Of a stretch of 64,000 nucleotides of DNA, positions 48,871-60,929 are shown piece after piece. The notes beneath the pieces were generated by a model that made no database searches, was not told where the DNA came from, and worked only from the letters and a program-made list of their open reading frames with translations. The position numbers and the translations under genes were made by a program. Within the stretch, counting starts at the first letter, position 1, and the number at the start of each line of letters is the position of its first letter. This DNA is from Trileptium ribeirensis. Its lineage: Eukaryota; Nematoda; Enoplea; Enoplida; Thoracostomopsidae. The stretch spans positions 1-64,000 of the forward strand of contig JASANE010010146.1 in NCBI GenBank assembly GCA_030248225.1, given 5' to 3'.

Positions 48871-50081
48871 GCTAGACTATATAAATCATATTTCTGCGTA
48901 CTGGATGCTGTGCTGTAATTTTATGCTATTATATAATATACTTGTGCTTAAAAACGAAGCCTTGATGAAATTACTTATTGTTTGCCTACGCTTGTAACAT
49001 ATGGACATTAAAGTTTCCTAAATTTTTCTCCAAATATTAAACTGTGAAACAGAGTCAAGCTCAACAGGGTCGTCTTTCCCCGCCGACTTCGCGGTGCCCG
49101 TTCCCACCGCTGTGGTTTCGCAAGATAGTAGATAGGAACAGTAGGAATCTCGTTAATCCATTCATATGCGTCATTAGACGTCGAGCATTTGGGGCATTTG
49201 AGGCATTTGGCTACCTTAAGAGAGTGATAGTTAGAGGAGTGAAACAAACCGTAAACATCATGATCCGTTTAATGGTTAATAATGGTGTGTTATATGTAAG
49301 AGGTCACAGAAAATGAAAATCATCGCAGTATATTTCAGAGTTACTCCTGAAACTACAAAACTCTCAGTGTAATTAAGTATTTTTAAATTTAAGTCAGTTT
49401 AAGTCAAATGCGTATAGCCTAATAGTGTATCAGGTCTGAAGAACTCCAATATAAGTGAAGCGGTGTAGCCTTAAACGTTGGTTGCTATCTATGGAAATAA
49501 AAGATTTAGCTGCTTTCCGCTGATGGATTACAGAATTTACCAGAAGCTTCAGCAAAATGCCGCTATTTACATACTAGACATTTGTAATCTAAACTTTTCA
49601 AATTCTATATATAATCTAATCTTCAAATTTTGCCACTTTAATTATTCGTATAATTTTGTTTCTTGTGGGTACATCAAAATTGTTGACTTTCGATTTTGCA
49701 CATTTTATAACGAATCTTATTTAATATATAGTATGTACCGCATTTATGGGTGATTTTTGGGCGACCCGTACTTGTGTCTATAGCATAAAAGAAGGCGCCA
49801 ACAATTAATTATAGTTTTTTTTAGTTTGAAAACCAGTTCAAAAAATCACGTTCTGCCAACATAACGTTTAGTATTACTGCATAAAATACTGGTAGCGCCG
49901 CACGGTAGTTATAACAAAGGAGCGCAAAGCACAATGTCCACGATTTGAATTTCGCTTTTGTCCTCCAGGCTTCCTCATCTCCTAGGTTGTGTGTTCATTT
50001 CACATAGGGCACCTGAAATGTAGTTTGATATAGTGTGCAGCAGTGTTGGGTTTACACAAAATTATTTACGTTTACAGTATA

Positions 50082-50424
50082 ATTACTAACATGACTTGTT
50101 TCGTTCAGGCAATTGTAAAATAGTTAGCATACTGGAATTGTATCCGCTGTATGTTATTGCGACAATAACGGAACCATGAAAACTAAACATATTTATACCT
50201 TAGTTTCAGTGGTCTCGTACCACAAGTAGTTTTCGGTATCATAATATGATCTAAACATATGATTATTAACATGACTTGTTTCGTTCAGGCAATTGTAAAA
50301 TAGTTAGCATACTGGAGTTGTGTCCGGTGTGTTTTATAGCGACAATAATGGGCCCATGAAAACTAAACATATTTATATATACCTCAGTTTCAGTGGTCTC
50401 GTACCAAAGGTAGTTTTCGGTATC
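50082..50424. repeat. Two-copy tandem duplication, about 180-bp period
   Basis: Copies at 50082-50240 and 50262-50424 share ACATGACTTGTTTCGTTCAG, GCAATTGTAAAATAGTTAGC and CAGTGGTCTCGTACCA. They are about 95% similar by eye, so the duplication is recent. It lies in the intron directly upstream of the constant exon. Confidence 0.9.
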
Positions 50425-51282
50425 AATGTCTCTAAGTACGTGGTGTACAGCACAACAATTGCTGCAGGAAGTTCGTTCGAAAATATACGTTTTTTCAACA
50501 TTATGCAGCTTGCAAGAAATATTTTTTCCCGAAATTAAATTTGGCCCAAGTCAAGCTAAGGGGCATAACGTTATATCCTAAAACAGAACAACTTAGTGTG
50601 CGAGTTGGCTGGGCAGAAGCATCCGATACGGAAGCTTAGTAGATATAAGGCTTATATAAGGATATTAGCTAATACGCAGGCTAAGACTTAGTATATTGAG
50701 GACGGCACAAAATGCCCTTAGCTTGACACTGGCCGCATTTTCTATATTTATAACATATCTATTATGAATACTCCAAGTGGCTTTTATTTGTGCGTGCATT
50801 GAGATCTCAGCTCAGAGGACGTTGTATGCCATCAATTTTAAATGTTTTGCGCCATGGCGAATACTATTTGCAAGCTAAGAATTTTTAGTAGTACCTATCA
50901 TTTTTTCAATTTTTGCGAAACTTCTACCATTATGGCATGAGAAAAAGAGATTTTATTTCTGTTTTATGGAAAATGTGAATATGTTAATGAGTAATCTTAC
51001 CAGGGCAAAACAATAGTATCGCGGTAATTATCTTAGTGTTTTACTGAATCGCTGTGCCAGCTTGCAACAAGCTGAAAGTTTGGATTTTTCAACTACAATG
51101 ATATAAAATTTCAGAAGGTTTTAACTGTCACTATGTTTATGTATATATTTTGAAACCAAGAATATGTTACTCCAATATTTGCTATTACGAGTTTTTCATC
51201 TTCAATGATCAGTTCTACTAAATACTGTTATACATATATGTATATATTTGTTAAACTCTAAATATTTTCGTTGCTGTTTTAG

Positions 51283-51872
51283 GCAATCTTGAAGCGAAAT
51301 CATGGTACTACGTTTGTATCGAGTTCGAAAATATGCACCGTGACCATCGTCAAGGCAATACATCAACGACATGTCGACTTGTACGAACACTTGATCAGTT
51401 CGGCAAAGCAGCCAGTTCTGTTGTAGCCGATGTCAATTTGGTACTGCTCTCAGACGTTAGTATGGAGTTTCAGCTTGCTGTCGACAGCACTTTTCCGCTT
51501 TTGCTCGACGTCTACTTGGAACAAGGTCCAACAGCGCTGCAAACATTCTACGTTAGTCAGCCTAAAACAATTCATGTTACATTCGATCATCTTCGGCCAG
51601 GATTCAACTATGGAAGACTATGCGTTCGCGAGGCACCGATATCGGTTTCGTACACCGCCATGGGACGTACAGTTAATGTTGCACGAACGGCATGCTATTT
51701 GGAAGAACTTAAAACGGAACTTTTACAAGTTGTCGCGTCTGAACCCGCAGCGTTTGTCCGTGAAAGTCGAGATGTTATTCCGGCGTCCGCCGCTTCAAGG
51801 TATATTCACGTCAGTTTGATCGCACTGATGCTAAACTTGCTAACAGCTCTAACAACATTATCTGCCAAATAA
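51283..51872 (+). CDS. Constant exon C: end of FN3-1, FN3-2 and GPI-type tail
   Basis: The acceptor TTGCTGTTTTAG precedes the exon. Its first two bases (GC) complete the split codon (Gly after V1 and V2, Ser after V3 and V4), followed by 195 residues and a stop. Residues 1-36 begin N-L-E-A-K-S-W-Y-Y-V-C-I-E-F and end V-R-T-L, the F and G strands of an FN3 domain with Cys 11 and Cys 30. Residues about 45-145 form a second FN3 domain with the matching motif H-L-R-P-G-F-N-Y-G-R-L-C-V and Cys 113 and 137. N-T-S at 25-27 is a potential N-glycosylation site. Residues 173-195 are a hydrophobic tail preceded by small residues A-S-A-A-S (167-171), as for GPI attachment; a very short single-pass anchor is the alternative. 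It is the only exon of its kind in the window. It resembles invertebrate two-FN3 surface proteins in layout; function unknown. Confidence 0.88.
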
Positions 51873-52071
51873 ACTTTATAAATAGTTTCAGTGTTGACTG
51901 CATGGAATTTCAATTTCCATAACGGAAAATGGATCTGACCTAAATTTGAACCTTGATATATATATTGTTGTAACCTTTATAACAATTATTGCCCGAGTAC
52001 TGTCAAGCAACGGCTGTCCCAAGTTTGAGATTTTGACTTACAGTCAAAACCCAGTCGATTGTAATTAGTCA

Positions 52072-52077
52072 AATAAA
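52072..52077 (+). promoter_or_regulatory. Poly(A) signal of the FN3 gene
   Basis: AATAAA 200 bp after the stop, followed about 20 nt later by the GT/T-rich GGTGTTTTTTCGTG. Shared by all four predicted isoforms. Confidence 0.65.
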
Positions 52078-52099
52078 GCTACTTCAGTATCACCTGGTG

Positions 52100-52689
52100 T
52101 TTTTTCGTGTAGCGGTGTTCATTTACAGACGTTATCTACATTATCAACTTTAGCAATGATTTTGTATCTCAATTTTGAAACAATTTGTGTGAGAATACTT
52201 CCGGTCACCAACCCTACGGAGCTGTTCAACTCATTTTGTCAACGTTCTACGTCGATTTGGCAGTTTGATGTCTTGAAGTACTGATTTGGAAAACCGAATA
52301 ATGGCTAAAGATCTGGCATACCATCACATTGTCGCCTGTTACCGTTGTTGTTCCGTTGTACCCTGGTTGTGGTTCCTTGGACTGATTCAGCCTACTTCAT
52401 CTCGTTTAGCGTTTTTCATGGTGTAATTTTTACGGAAATATTTTACAATTATATTGTGCTAAGACAGCTGCTACTTTCCACCCGCATAATACCATTTGAA
52501 GCTATATGGATATAGCTAAATGGAAAAATGTGCTAGATCTTGGAAAGGTCCGTGTGTCTATCTACGACTTTGGCATAAATTTAGGCTTATATAATTTTCA
52601 TATTAGTATAATTACAGCCAGTTTACTATTTACTGTGTCCGTAATTTCGTTTACATTTTTCTGAGATATATGCCGTAGAACATTAACCA
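52100..52689. other. Non-coding downstream flank
   Basis: No feature recognised between the FN3 gene's 3' end and the next element. Confidence 0.4.
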
Positions 52690-52937
52690 TAAAGGTGTGT
52701 TCACACGCTTAAACTTTTGGCTTAAATTTTGAGCTCAAAATTTTAAAAGAAAATTTAGATGTTTTATAATTTGAGTGCAAAGATTTGCAGGTAATACATC
52801 TCGACGATGATTGGCTAAAGGAATATCCTTGAAAAGTTTGAACAGTATTCACACGCTCAAACTTACCAAAAATGCCAGAAATATGCTTTCAAATTTGGAG
52901 CACAATGTTTGAGCGTGTGAATTTGCAGCGGCCTTAA
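52690..52937. mobile_element. MITE-like element, family 'TTCACACG'
   Basis: The left end is AAAGGTGTGTTCACACGCTT. The right end, on the other strand, reads TTAAGGCCGC then TTCACACGCTCAAAC. Another TTCACACGCTCAAAC-type word inside (about 52850) suggests a composite or nested copy. Confidence 0.65.
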
Positions 52938-53055
52938 GTTTGGTAGTTATCGAAGATGAGCGTGTGTACAACTTATGCCTGACTTATTCGGCTCAGGAAA
53001 AATCAGGGGATGCCGGTATTGTTTTAATTTAGCTACGTGCCCGAAATCCGTACAC

Positions 53056-54254
53056 GCCGAATCCAGGGAATAACCGGAATTCCGGTTCCGGTTCCGGCGA
53101 AAATCGTGTTCCGGTTGCGGTTCCGGCAAAGGGCAAAAACCATACCGGAACCGGAATTCCGGTTTAAAAATTTTGTTTGAAATTTTCCACGTTTTTTGCT
53201 TCATCCTGTAATCCAAACATATGTAATATATATTATACAATGATCAAGCTCCAATACAACCAAGCAAAAGAAAAGATTAACTAACCAATTTGCCGCGTGA
53301 AACGTAAGTAGGGCACATAATTTGAGCAGGAATTTTTCATAATAACCTGCAGGAGTTTGTTAAATCAAAGCCAGGTCGATGCTTGTAGCAGCTATTTCAC
53401 ACATTCAGAAGTCTGCGGGGTACGTTCGAATTATACCGGTCCAACTCGGTAACAGAGTATGGTTTACGTAGAAGTACTTAGCCTATGCTTGGCCAACATA
53501 AATTGCGTCAAGCACCAGCCGGTGCGCTTTAAACTTTGTAAATCAGATGAAATTGAAGTAAAGTAACGTTATCTGCAACGCAAGCAGAAACTGCTTCCTT
53601 GGCAATGAACTGTATTTATTGAAACTGTGCGAGCAGCATCACAGTGTGTCTCATTTATAGCATTCTGATTAGAAAGTTATCATCATTATCATCAAACAGA
53701 CAGGCACTGTTTGTCCAACGCTAGCCTAAACAGTGTCTCTGACCACTGGTCAGAAAATTACCTTCTATCTATTATTTTTTCTTAGAATCATATAAACCAA
53801 TAATTTTAAGTTTCCTACAGAAGAACATGTAACAAACGTATGCGTAGTAAAGGGAGGCGACTGGAGACAGAGCGAAAGTGTATATTCTACGGCCCAAGCT
53901 TTGTAAGCACATTCGAATTGACGTAGTATACGCAATGGTGTAGAGTGGAAGACATTTTTTGCTCTGAATGCCCAAAAACCGACATATTTTATCGATAAAT
54001 AAACATTATTAGCTTCCTCAGTCTCTTTAAAGTTTCAGAAGATCAATAATACCATCGCAATACATTAAGTTTAATGTAAAAGTTATCTTTAATGCATTTT
54101 AAATCCACTATGCCTTCATTTCTTCCATCATCTGTTTTACTATATATAAATTTCGAACACCAGGTTCCGGTTCCCGATACGGTTTAAACGGACGGTTCCG
54201 GTTGCTGGTTCCCGTTCCGGTAAATTTCGATTCCGGTTATTCCCTGGCCGAATC
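53056..54254. mobile_element. Intact non-autonomous hAT-like element with CCGG-rich ends, copy B
   Basis: The element is 53064-54246 (1183 bp). It begins CAGGGAATAACCGGAAT and ends with the inverse (ATTCCGGTTATTCCCTG). It is flanked on both sides by GCCGAATC, a perfect 8-bp duplication. Just inside both ends are clusters of CCGGTTCCGG and CCGGAATTCC. No transposase frame. Copy A at 26481 is its diverged relative. Confidence 0.9.
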
Positions 54255-55045
54255 ATATCATGATAGCCTTCAAAGCGTTCTCTGACGTATTTGAATTGTC
54301 TACGCGCGGGAAATTAGCTCTAAGGGAAATTGATATAATTGTATAATTTTTCGAAATTTTTACAATAAGCTGGCATCATTTTTCCGATTTATATAACATA
54401 TAGTTTACGACAAGTGTGTGGAACTCGTTGCGAATGCATTGTAGGAAAATCGGCTTCTGCTGTCGGAAAACGAGTGAACACCTGTAAATTTAACAATAAA
54501 ATTATACCGGTAATGTCAGTCTGAAGCTTGTTCAATCATGTTGCTTTGTTATTTTCAGTGATAGTTTTAGGATTATATTAGAATATGTGTGAACTTCAAA
54601 AATATGCTTAGTCGTAATCATTTCGGTAATGTAAAGTCCAGAAGTCACCATTTCCTAAAACTGATTTGATTGGACCAGTTGTCACCGCAAATATAGAGGC
54701 GATAAGCACACGGATCGTTGCGCAGTATGCCAACGTAATTTCCCGGTTTGTTCAATGCAGTAGGGTAACTGGGATACAGCGCAATAGTTCAACGCAATCC
54801 AGATTAAAAAATTGTTTTTGGAGACTATTTATCAGATGCAGATAATTAGCTGAATGATATTATTGATCATATCTTACTTTATATTAATGCGGAAAACTGT
54901 CCTGATATATAGGGAATTGATCTAAAAGATGCTGGAAAATGCGGAAATGAGCCCGCCAGATTGTACAGACACCCTGATTTGGGCTTGAGAAGTATCTAGA
55001 CATTTTCTGTCAACTTTTCATTTATACACCCTTCATAATCTCTGG
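54255..55045. other. Non-coding spacer
   Basis: No feature recognised. Confidence 0.4.
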
Positions 55046-55859
55046 ACTACAATTAGAAATGAACCGGGGCTTAGCCCCGGGCCCGGGGCAACGAATTTAG
55101 CCCCGGGTCGGGGCAACGACGTTAAGGTATAATTTGGGTGCCAGGGTTGGGGCCAGCGTTTCAGAAAAAAATAGTTTTGGTACCAAATTAGTGGAACAGT
55201 TAACAAATCAATCTGGAGCTTTAGCTGAAGATATAATGCTTGCTACTAACTAGGACAGTGAAAATTCCACATGACCTTCCTGAAACTGTGAACTTTAGCT
55301 CACAACGTACAGTTTATTAAACTAATAAACTAAAATGTTAAAAACGATTTGTGTTGAGTTTTTGATATTTCAACGAGATTATTACGTATACGGACAAAAG
55401 TTTGGAATGAATTTTCTTTTGACAAAAATATTTTTGATCGGGGATGTTTTATTCTGCGTCATATGGTTCGAACTTGAACTATAATACATAATGGTGGCCG
55501 TGAAATTCGTCTACCCAGTTCGATAATACATGCATTATTTCTTCAACTGCTACAATAGCAGCGTTATGGGTTAACGATATATCCGATTAGTCGGAGTCGA
55601 AACTTAACAACCCCGTATATAGTTGTTAAATATTTTCGCTTATGAATTCGCCTCACTCCGTGGGTGGTCCGGATTCCCAAGAAGGATTTTACTCCCTCCA
55701 ACCTCCTGTCGGCAAGTATGTATATGTGGTATATATGTATGCTCTATATGCGCTGGAAAGACGAACACATAGTACTTTTCTGCTAGCCCCGGTCCCGGCC
55801 CCGGTAGGCTAGCCCCGGCCCCGGTAGAATTCTTGCCCCGGTACAACACTAACTACAAT
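55046..55859. mobile_element. hAT-like element with CCCCGG-rich ends and perfect 8-bp duplication
   Basis: The element 55054-55851 starts TAGAAATGAACCGGGGC and ends GCCCCGGTACAACACTA (imperfect inverted termini). ACTACAAT is present exactly on both sides. Both ends carry several CCCCGGGCCCGGGG-like or CCCCGGCCCCGG words in an otherwise AT-rich interior. It has no transposase frame; the 69-codon minus-strand frame at the right end is a product of the repeats. Confidence 0.85.
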
Positions 55860-56162
55860 CATATGGTACTTTAAAAGCGATTGCTTCGCAACAGCTTCTA
55901 CATCATAAACAGCAAGCAATATTAAGTGTATTGATATATACCTTACTCAAAGTCTCAGACCAATATTGTCAGGCACTAATATTCTGTTTGGCTGTAATTT
56001 CTTATCTGCCGAAGACTAAATCCATGAAAGCATAGACAAACTGAAACTATGAATCTCGCACACATATGTTAAGTATAAATGATCACAGAAATAATCACTG
56101 CTAACGAAATGTCAATTCGCTAGTTAGAATATGATTACAATATAGTAATAACCGTTTCAAGC

Positions 56163-56235
56163 GGGTCCATGGTGTAGTGGCTAGCACGTCTGCTGCGCAC
56201 GCGGAAGGCCTGGCGTTCGATTCCCGGTGGACCCA
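56163..56235 (+). tRNA. tRNA-Val-like gene, probably a relic (anticodon position reads CGC)
   Basis: The cloverleaf parts can be assigned: acceptor GGGTCCA/TGGACCC (perfect), D arm GTGT/GCAC, anticodon stem TCTGC/GCGGA, loop TGCGCAC, T loop TTCGATT. The overall sequence is that of animal tRNA-Val (GTGTAGTGG, ACGTCTGC). However, the usual U33 is G, the anticodon place reads CGC instead of a Val anticodon, and the T stem TGGCG/CCCGG has two mismatches. It is therefore likely a pseudogene or a SINE head. Confidence 0.55.
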
Positions 56236-56463
56236 TTCTTTAGCTTGAGCGTCGTTTAACAAAAATGGCTAACATAGCCTATATTTGGTGAATCCGACGT
56301 GTCATCCCTGTGCAGATCAGTCTATGCGAAGAGTAATGAGCTCAGAAATGTCTGCTCCGCAGCTGGCCGCGGGGTTATGTAAATGATCACAGAAATAATC
56401 ACTGCTAACGAAATGTCAATTCGCTGGTTAGAATATGATTACAATATAATAATAACCGTTTCA

Positions 56464-56491
56464 AGCGGGTCCACGGTGTAGTGGCTAGCCC
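56464..56491 (+). pseudogene. Truncated tRNA-Val-like fragment
   Basis: GGGTCCACGGTGTAGTGGCT plus a few bases: the acceptor 5' strand and most of the D arm, then unrelated sequence. It is the end of the second copy of the flanking duplication. Confidence 0.7.
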
Positions 56492-59400
56492 GAGGTATAT
56501 ATTATAAAATGTGGACAAATACATTTTTTCTGCTCATTGCCGATGTTTATAAAATCTAATATCATTGATGTTTCAATATGGAAACGCTGTTCTATGATTT
56601 GGGCAAGGCAGTTTGTTTAAAATATAAATTAAGACCAAGAAATATGTAATAAAATGTCAAGTTTCAGTGTAATATTTATTTAAATATGTATTTTAGCGCC
56701 CAAATCATGTAAATTTTTATTATTAGTGCGGAAGCAATATTAACACGTACCCATTGACAATCCTATTTTGTTATTTTGTAGTAATTTGACATGCAAAACT
56801 TTCATAAGCTAATTTCTTTTCTAGGACACAAAATTATTTGTGAACGGATTTTGTCGGATTTGAAATAAAAAAACGTTATGTTCACGAAATCTAATCAATG
56901 AGATTTGCTTGATAATCTGTGAAATTGTTTCTTTTATGACGTATCAATTGCATTTAAATGAGCTCGTTGACAGATGCCAGTGCTAATTATAAACGCCGTA
57001 ACGCTATGATTGCAAATGTCTAATTCTTGGCTAAATCAAAACCTTGACTAAATCAAACGGTATTTCATATTTTTTTCGTAACATTGAATATGGATTCCAT
57101 ATCGGGTATATATTACGAAGTGGAGCATTGTTAGCTGGCGCATATTAACATGAGTCGGGTCTCGGGTATACTTAAAGTTTCGTGTTATATACATAAAGTT
57201 CTATTGTCCGAAAGTGTAATAGTTTCAGTAACATATGATCGATCAGTGCATTTTTGTTCTAACTAACATATCGCTTACGGAAAAAATTTTATATTGAGTA
57301 TAAAATTATGTCTTGATATTATATTCCACAAATAACAAATATCTACTCAATTTAGAAAAAAAATTCGTAAATTCAACTTAGAGAATTTCATTTGAATCTA
57401 AAAGAAAAATGCAGTTGTGAAGTCTGAAGTTTGTTTGCAATTCATATAGAAACTACTGAGCTTTTGTTGAAGGAGCTGAACTTAGGCGGTGTAAAAGTAT
57501 TGACAAATGTAGAAATTTAACACCACATTGGGTACTTCTCTTCACATTAACTGCACATAAATTGAACTATTAAATAATGAGGAAACCAGTGTTTTATAAC
57601 ATTGTCGTATTGCCATATATTATGTGAATTGTAAATAATTTGAATTTCGGTTTTGTAATGCATCCATTTGTCATGCCGCAAGACGTATAACGTTTAGTGA
57701 TATTACTGTTCTTCAATGATCCATCGTCAACTCTTGGTACACTTATGCTATGGAACTATATAAGCCATACAAGCAACATTGGCAAACAAGTTGCATATAT
57801 AACAAAAATATAGATTTTAAAGAGAGCGACAGTATGTTATTACTAAAACTAAATATGGCTGTGATATCGTGACTTTGATTAAACTGTTTGAAGAACGTGT
57901 TTAAAGAAACTTGGTCCGGCGTGAAAAAAACAAAATTTGTGGGCCAACGTAACTTTTACGGGCAGAACAAAAATGCATGCTATGCCGTTCTCGGGTGTTT
58001 CCTAGAATTTCCTCAGCACGAAATTGGTAAATTTTGAAGACAGCGAAAATTTTAGTACCATTCGACTCAGCTCAGAGGCCGTACAAAAATACTCATTTCT
58101 GCAATTTTTATGCAGTTTTTTCGTTTTTTTGGGTTTGCAATGGTCCCCCATTGGTTCCCAATATTTCTCGATTAGTATAAAATCTCATGTATCATTCGAA
58201 CCGCATTGAAAATCAGCGTAATTCGTTAATGGGTTAACGACTTACTCTAAGGCTTATGATTTCACATAAGTCACTATAATTCTTTAACCCGTGAACCGAT
58301 AAAGCTGTTTTTATCACCAATCGAATGGTGTATAAAATTATATAATTATCAAGACAAAATTCTTTCGAAAATTTTGCGTACTAAGGCGGGACCATTAAAA
58401 TATCACGAAAATCTAAACAATATTGTCACAAATACTGCCGAAACGAGTATTATCTGAACATTCCCTCATCGTTCTGGGTCGAATGGTACCAAAGTTACCA
58501 CTGTATCTTCAATATTGATCAATTTCGGCTGGGGCTTCCGGGAAAGACTCCATTTCTCAATATACCTAGCGTTAGCCTAAGCTAACCTCTTATGAGAGCT
58601 TTTTATTAGCCTATACCAAGCGTAATCCTAAGCAGTGTATACCGCCCTCCGAACCGTCCTCCCAACCGCACTAAGCTGTTCTTATTTACGGTATAACGTC
58701 CGGCGCGGAAAGGTGACGCGGGCCAGATCTATGCATAAATATGGTAAAAATGAAGCTGATTTAAATTTCTGTTATCGATTTATAATGAGATCGTCTAAAA
58801 TTCAATTCTACAAAGATGAAATAAAATTGACTTATTTTACAATGATTGTTTTAAAATCGACTATACTGATATTAAATCGACTCGTTTTAAATCGAGTTTG
58901 TGGATGACATTTTAAATCAGTTTTAAAATCTTGCTGGTATAGGCCGCCTATTTTAAATTCAATCATTTGTTGATCTGATGATTGGAACTCGCTTTAAATT
59001 TACCTCACTTAAGTGAAGTGAAGGCGGAATTTAAATCACCTTTTTGTGAACTTGAAATAAAAATTAGATCATCCAAATTAAGTAAAAGTCAGAGTGAGTT
59101 AAAACGAAAAATGGAATAGATTTTATAATTTATTTTTACCATATCACCGCACACATCATATTGCAATTTACCGCATAAAGGCCATTTTATTGGTTGATAT
59201 ATATTTATTCTTTAAATGCTCATCTTAAGCAGTCCTTATTCGTATCGTCTGCTAATTGCAGCTCGGACAATTCTTTTCAAAAAGATACTTTTATGAATTT
59301 GAAACAACCGTAAGAATTGAAAGTATTTGCTTAATAGCTGTGATACTATGACGCCATAAACGGATATTTGACTGAATATCACTTACTGAGAGTCTGGGGA

Positions 59401-60486
59401 AAGGCCAAACATCTTCTTACCGTAATTTAGCCATAGTGTCTAGATTTCGGATTATCTTAAGCCCTCAAAACTAATTGACTACTTTTATACAACCATTTTG
59501 CAAGGCTTATTATCGTCAAATTGTGTAATAGGTAATATAAAACATATTAACACTTAAGAATATGTGGTTCATTTCATGTTTTACGGTATCATATTATGTC
59601 AAGTTCTTCTCTAATATGGTGTTATAAAGTTTTGTCAATCAGAGCCTACAACTGAGCAACGCAAGGAGTTGCCAAAGCTCTCACACAAACGTCAAATTTT
59701 TCTGTTTGGTACTCGCGTCAAGTTTGTTCTCCGCCAATGTTATCTCGTGGAGTGGGCTTGACATGATCTGGATACCCATATATTCCACAATACACGGGAA
59801 ACATTGTAGTATCAAAATTATTGTAACGTATGAAGTGATTGTTAAGCAGTATTTTACGCATTGTGAATGCTATTTATAGCAATGTTTGTGATCATTAATT
59901 TTTTGCATTTTGCTTCAATAAATTACAGTTCAGCACAACTATGTGCGGTGATCCAATAAAGATGTGTTAGGCGTAATACCGCAGAAAATGCATTGGTCAA
60001 GTTGACATTGTGCTTGACTGATCCTCGCAAACGCATTATAAAAACACAAACTAAACCATTTATATATGTATATATACGGCATTTTGTTGTACTTTTATTT
60101 AACCGAGCATCAACCGAGACAAAAAATGCCAGAAATTGTACTCCATAGTCGAGCAGAACATATAAACACAACAAAACGGTTACGTTAAGTTGTTATGCAA
60201 AATAATGAGCTAGATGTTTCGCAAGCTCCGTTAGGTTTTTAAAATTTTGGAATCATGTGTTCAACCTGAACCATGTAATATTGTGATCTATGCTTTTATA
60301 GTTCTGTTCGTTAATATTTGTGAACTTACATAGTCTCGGCTTGGCATATAAATTCATCGTTTATCAATTCACATCAATAAAATAAACGACATAATAAGGA
60401 CCTAGTACCATGTTAGTCCCATAACGAATTTATACGTTAGGCGCATAATTTATTTACTTGGAAAAAAGAAACCAAATGTAAAAATT
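56492..60486. other. Non-coding AT-rich stretch
   Basis: No gene recognised. At about 58770-59050 the word TTTTAAATC and variants recur, including TTTAAATCGACTCGTTTTAA. The segment also has a small hairpin (TTCAATCAT...ATGATTGGAA) bordered by CCGCCT and AGGCGG. It may be a MITE remnant. Confidence 0.45.
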
Positions 60487-60558
60487 TCGGCGCGGGTGGA
60501 AGTTGAAGCACCGTCTTGACTGGCAGGACAGCGCCTAGACCACTCGGCCATGTTTCTA
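60487..60558 (-). pseudogene. Class II tRNA-like (Leu/Ser) relic
   Basis: On the minus strand the sequence has a good A-box/D-arm (TGGCCGAGTGGTCTAGGCG), as in tRNA-Leu or tRNA-Ser, followed by a weak anticodon stem (GTCCT/AAGAC, one mismatch) and a degenerate B box (GTGCTTCAACTTCC). The acceptor stem does not close. Probably a tRNA pseudogene or tRNA-derived SINE head. Confidence 0.4.
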
Positions 60559-60929
60559 CAAACGTTTCCTGAATTACATTGCGAGCAACTTCAACTGTGG
60601 TGCGAGTTTCCCCAAAGAGGTTTGAAACGCTGCAGTTATTCTAATCTTAATAATTTAGAAGGGGTAGCAAATAATTAACAGCATTGAGCCAAACCAGAAC
60701 TAGAACACGGAAAGCTAGCTACCTGAATTTCACGGTTAGAGCCAGCAGCACTACAAAATCACTACACTTATGTAAAGACTATTTGGATCACCCTTCATAT
60801 CCTAGCCAATGCGTCTTTCTAGTTGTTTAGTTTACTAATAGTTTACACAGCAGCAGAAGAACAGATAACGGTTGCTATTACCTTAGTTAAACCCAGCGGT
60901 AATGAAATATATACCTATAAAATGTTTAC
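60559..60929. other. Non-coding spacer
   Basis: No feature recognised. Confidence 0.35.

Larger units (their letters stand above)
47583..51282 (+). other. V4-to-constant intron
   Basis: A 3.7 kb intron with GTAAGT donor and TTTTAG acceptor. It holds a small hairpin at 47812-47871, an AT-rich low-complexity block at 48530-48870, overlapping uninterpreted frames near 49.0-49.3 kb, and a two-copy 180-bp duplication at 50082-50424. Confidence 0.7.
56078..56491. repeat. Two-copy duplication carrying the 5' half of a tRNA
   Basis: 56078-56188 and 56381-56491 are nearly identical over about 110 bp (offset 303 bp), including GATCACAGAAATAATCACTG and GTTTCAAGCGGGTCCA. The first copy runs on into a full tRNA-like sequence. 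The second breaks off after about 27 nt of it, inside the D arm. Confidence 0.9.
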
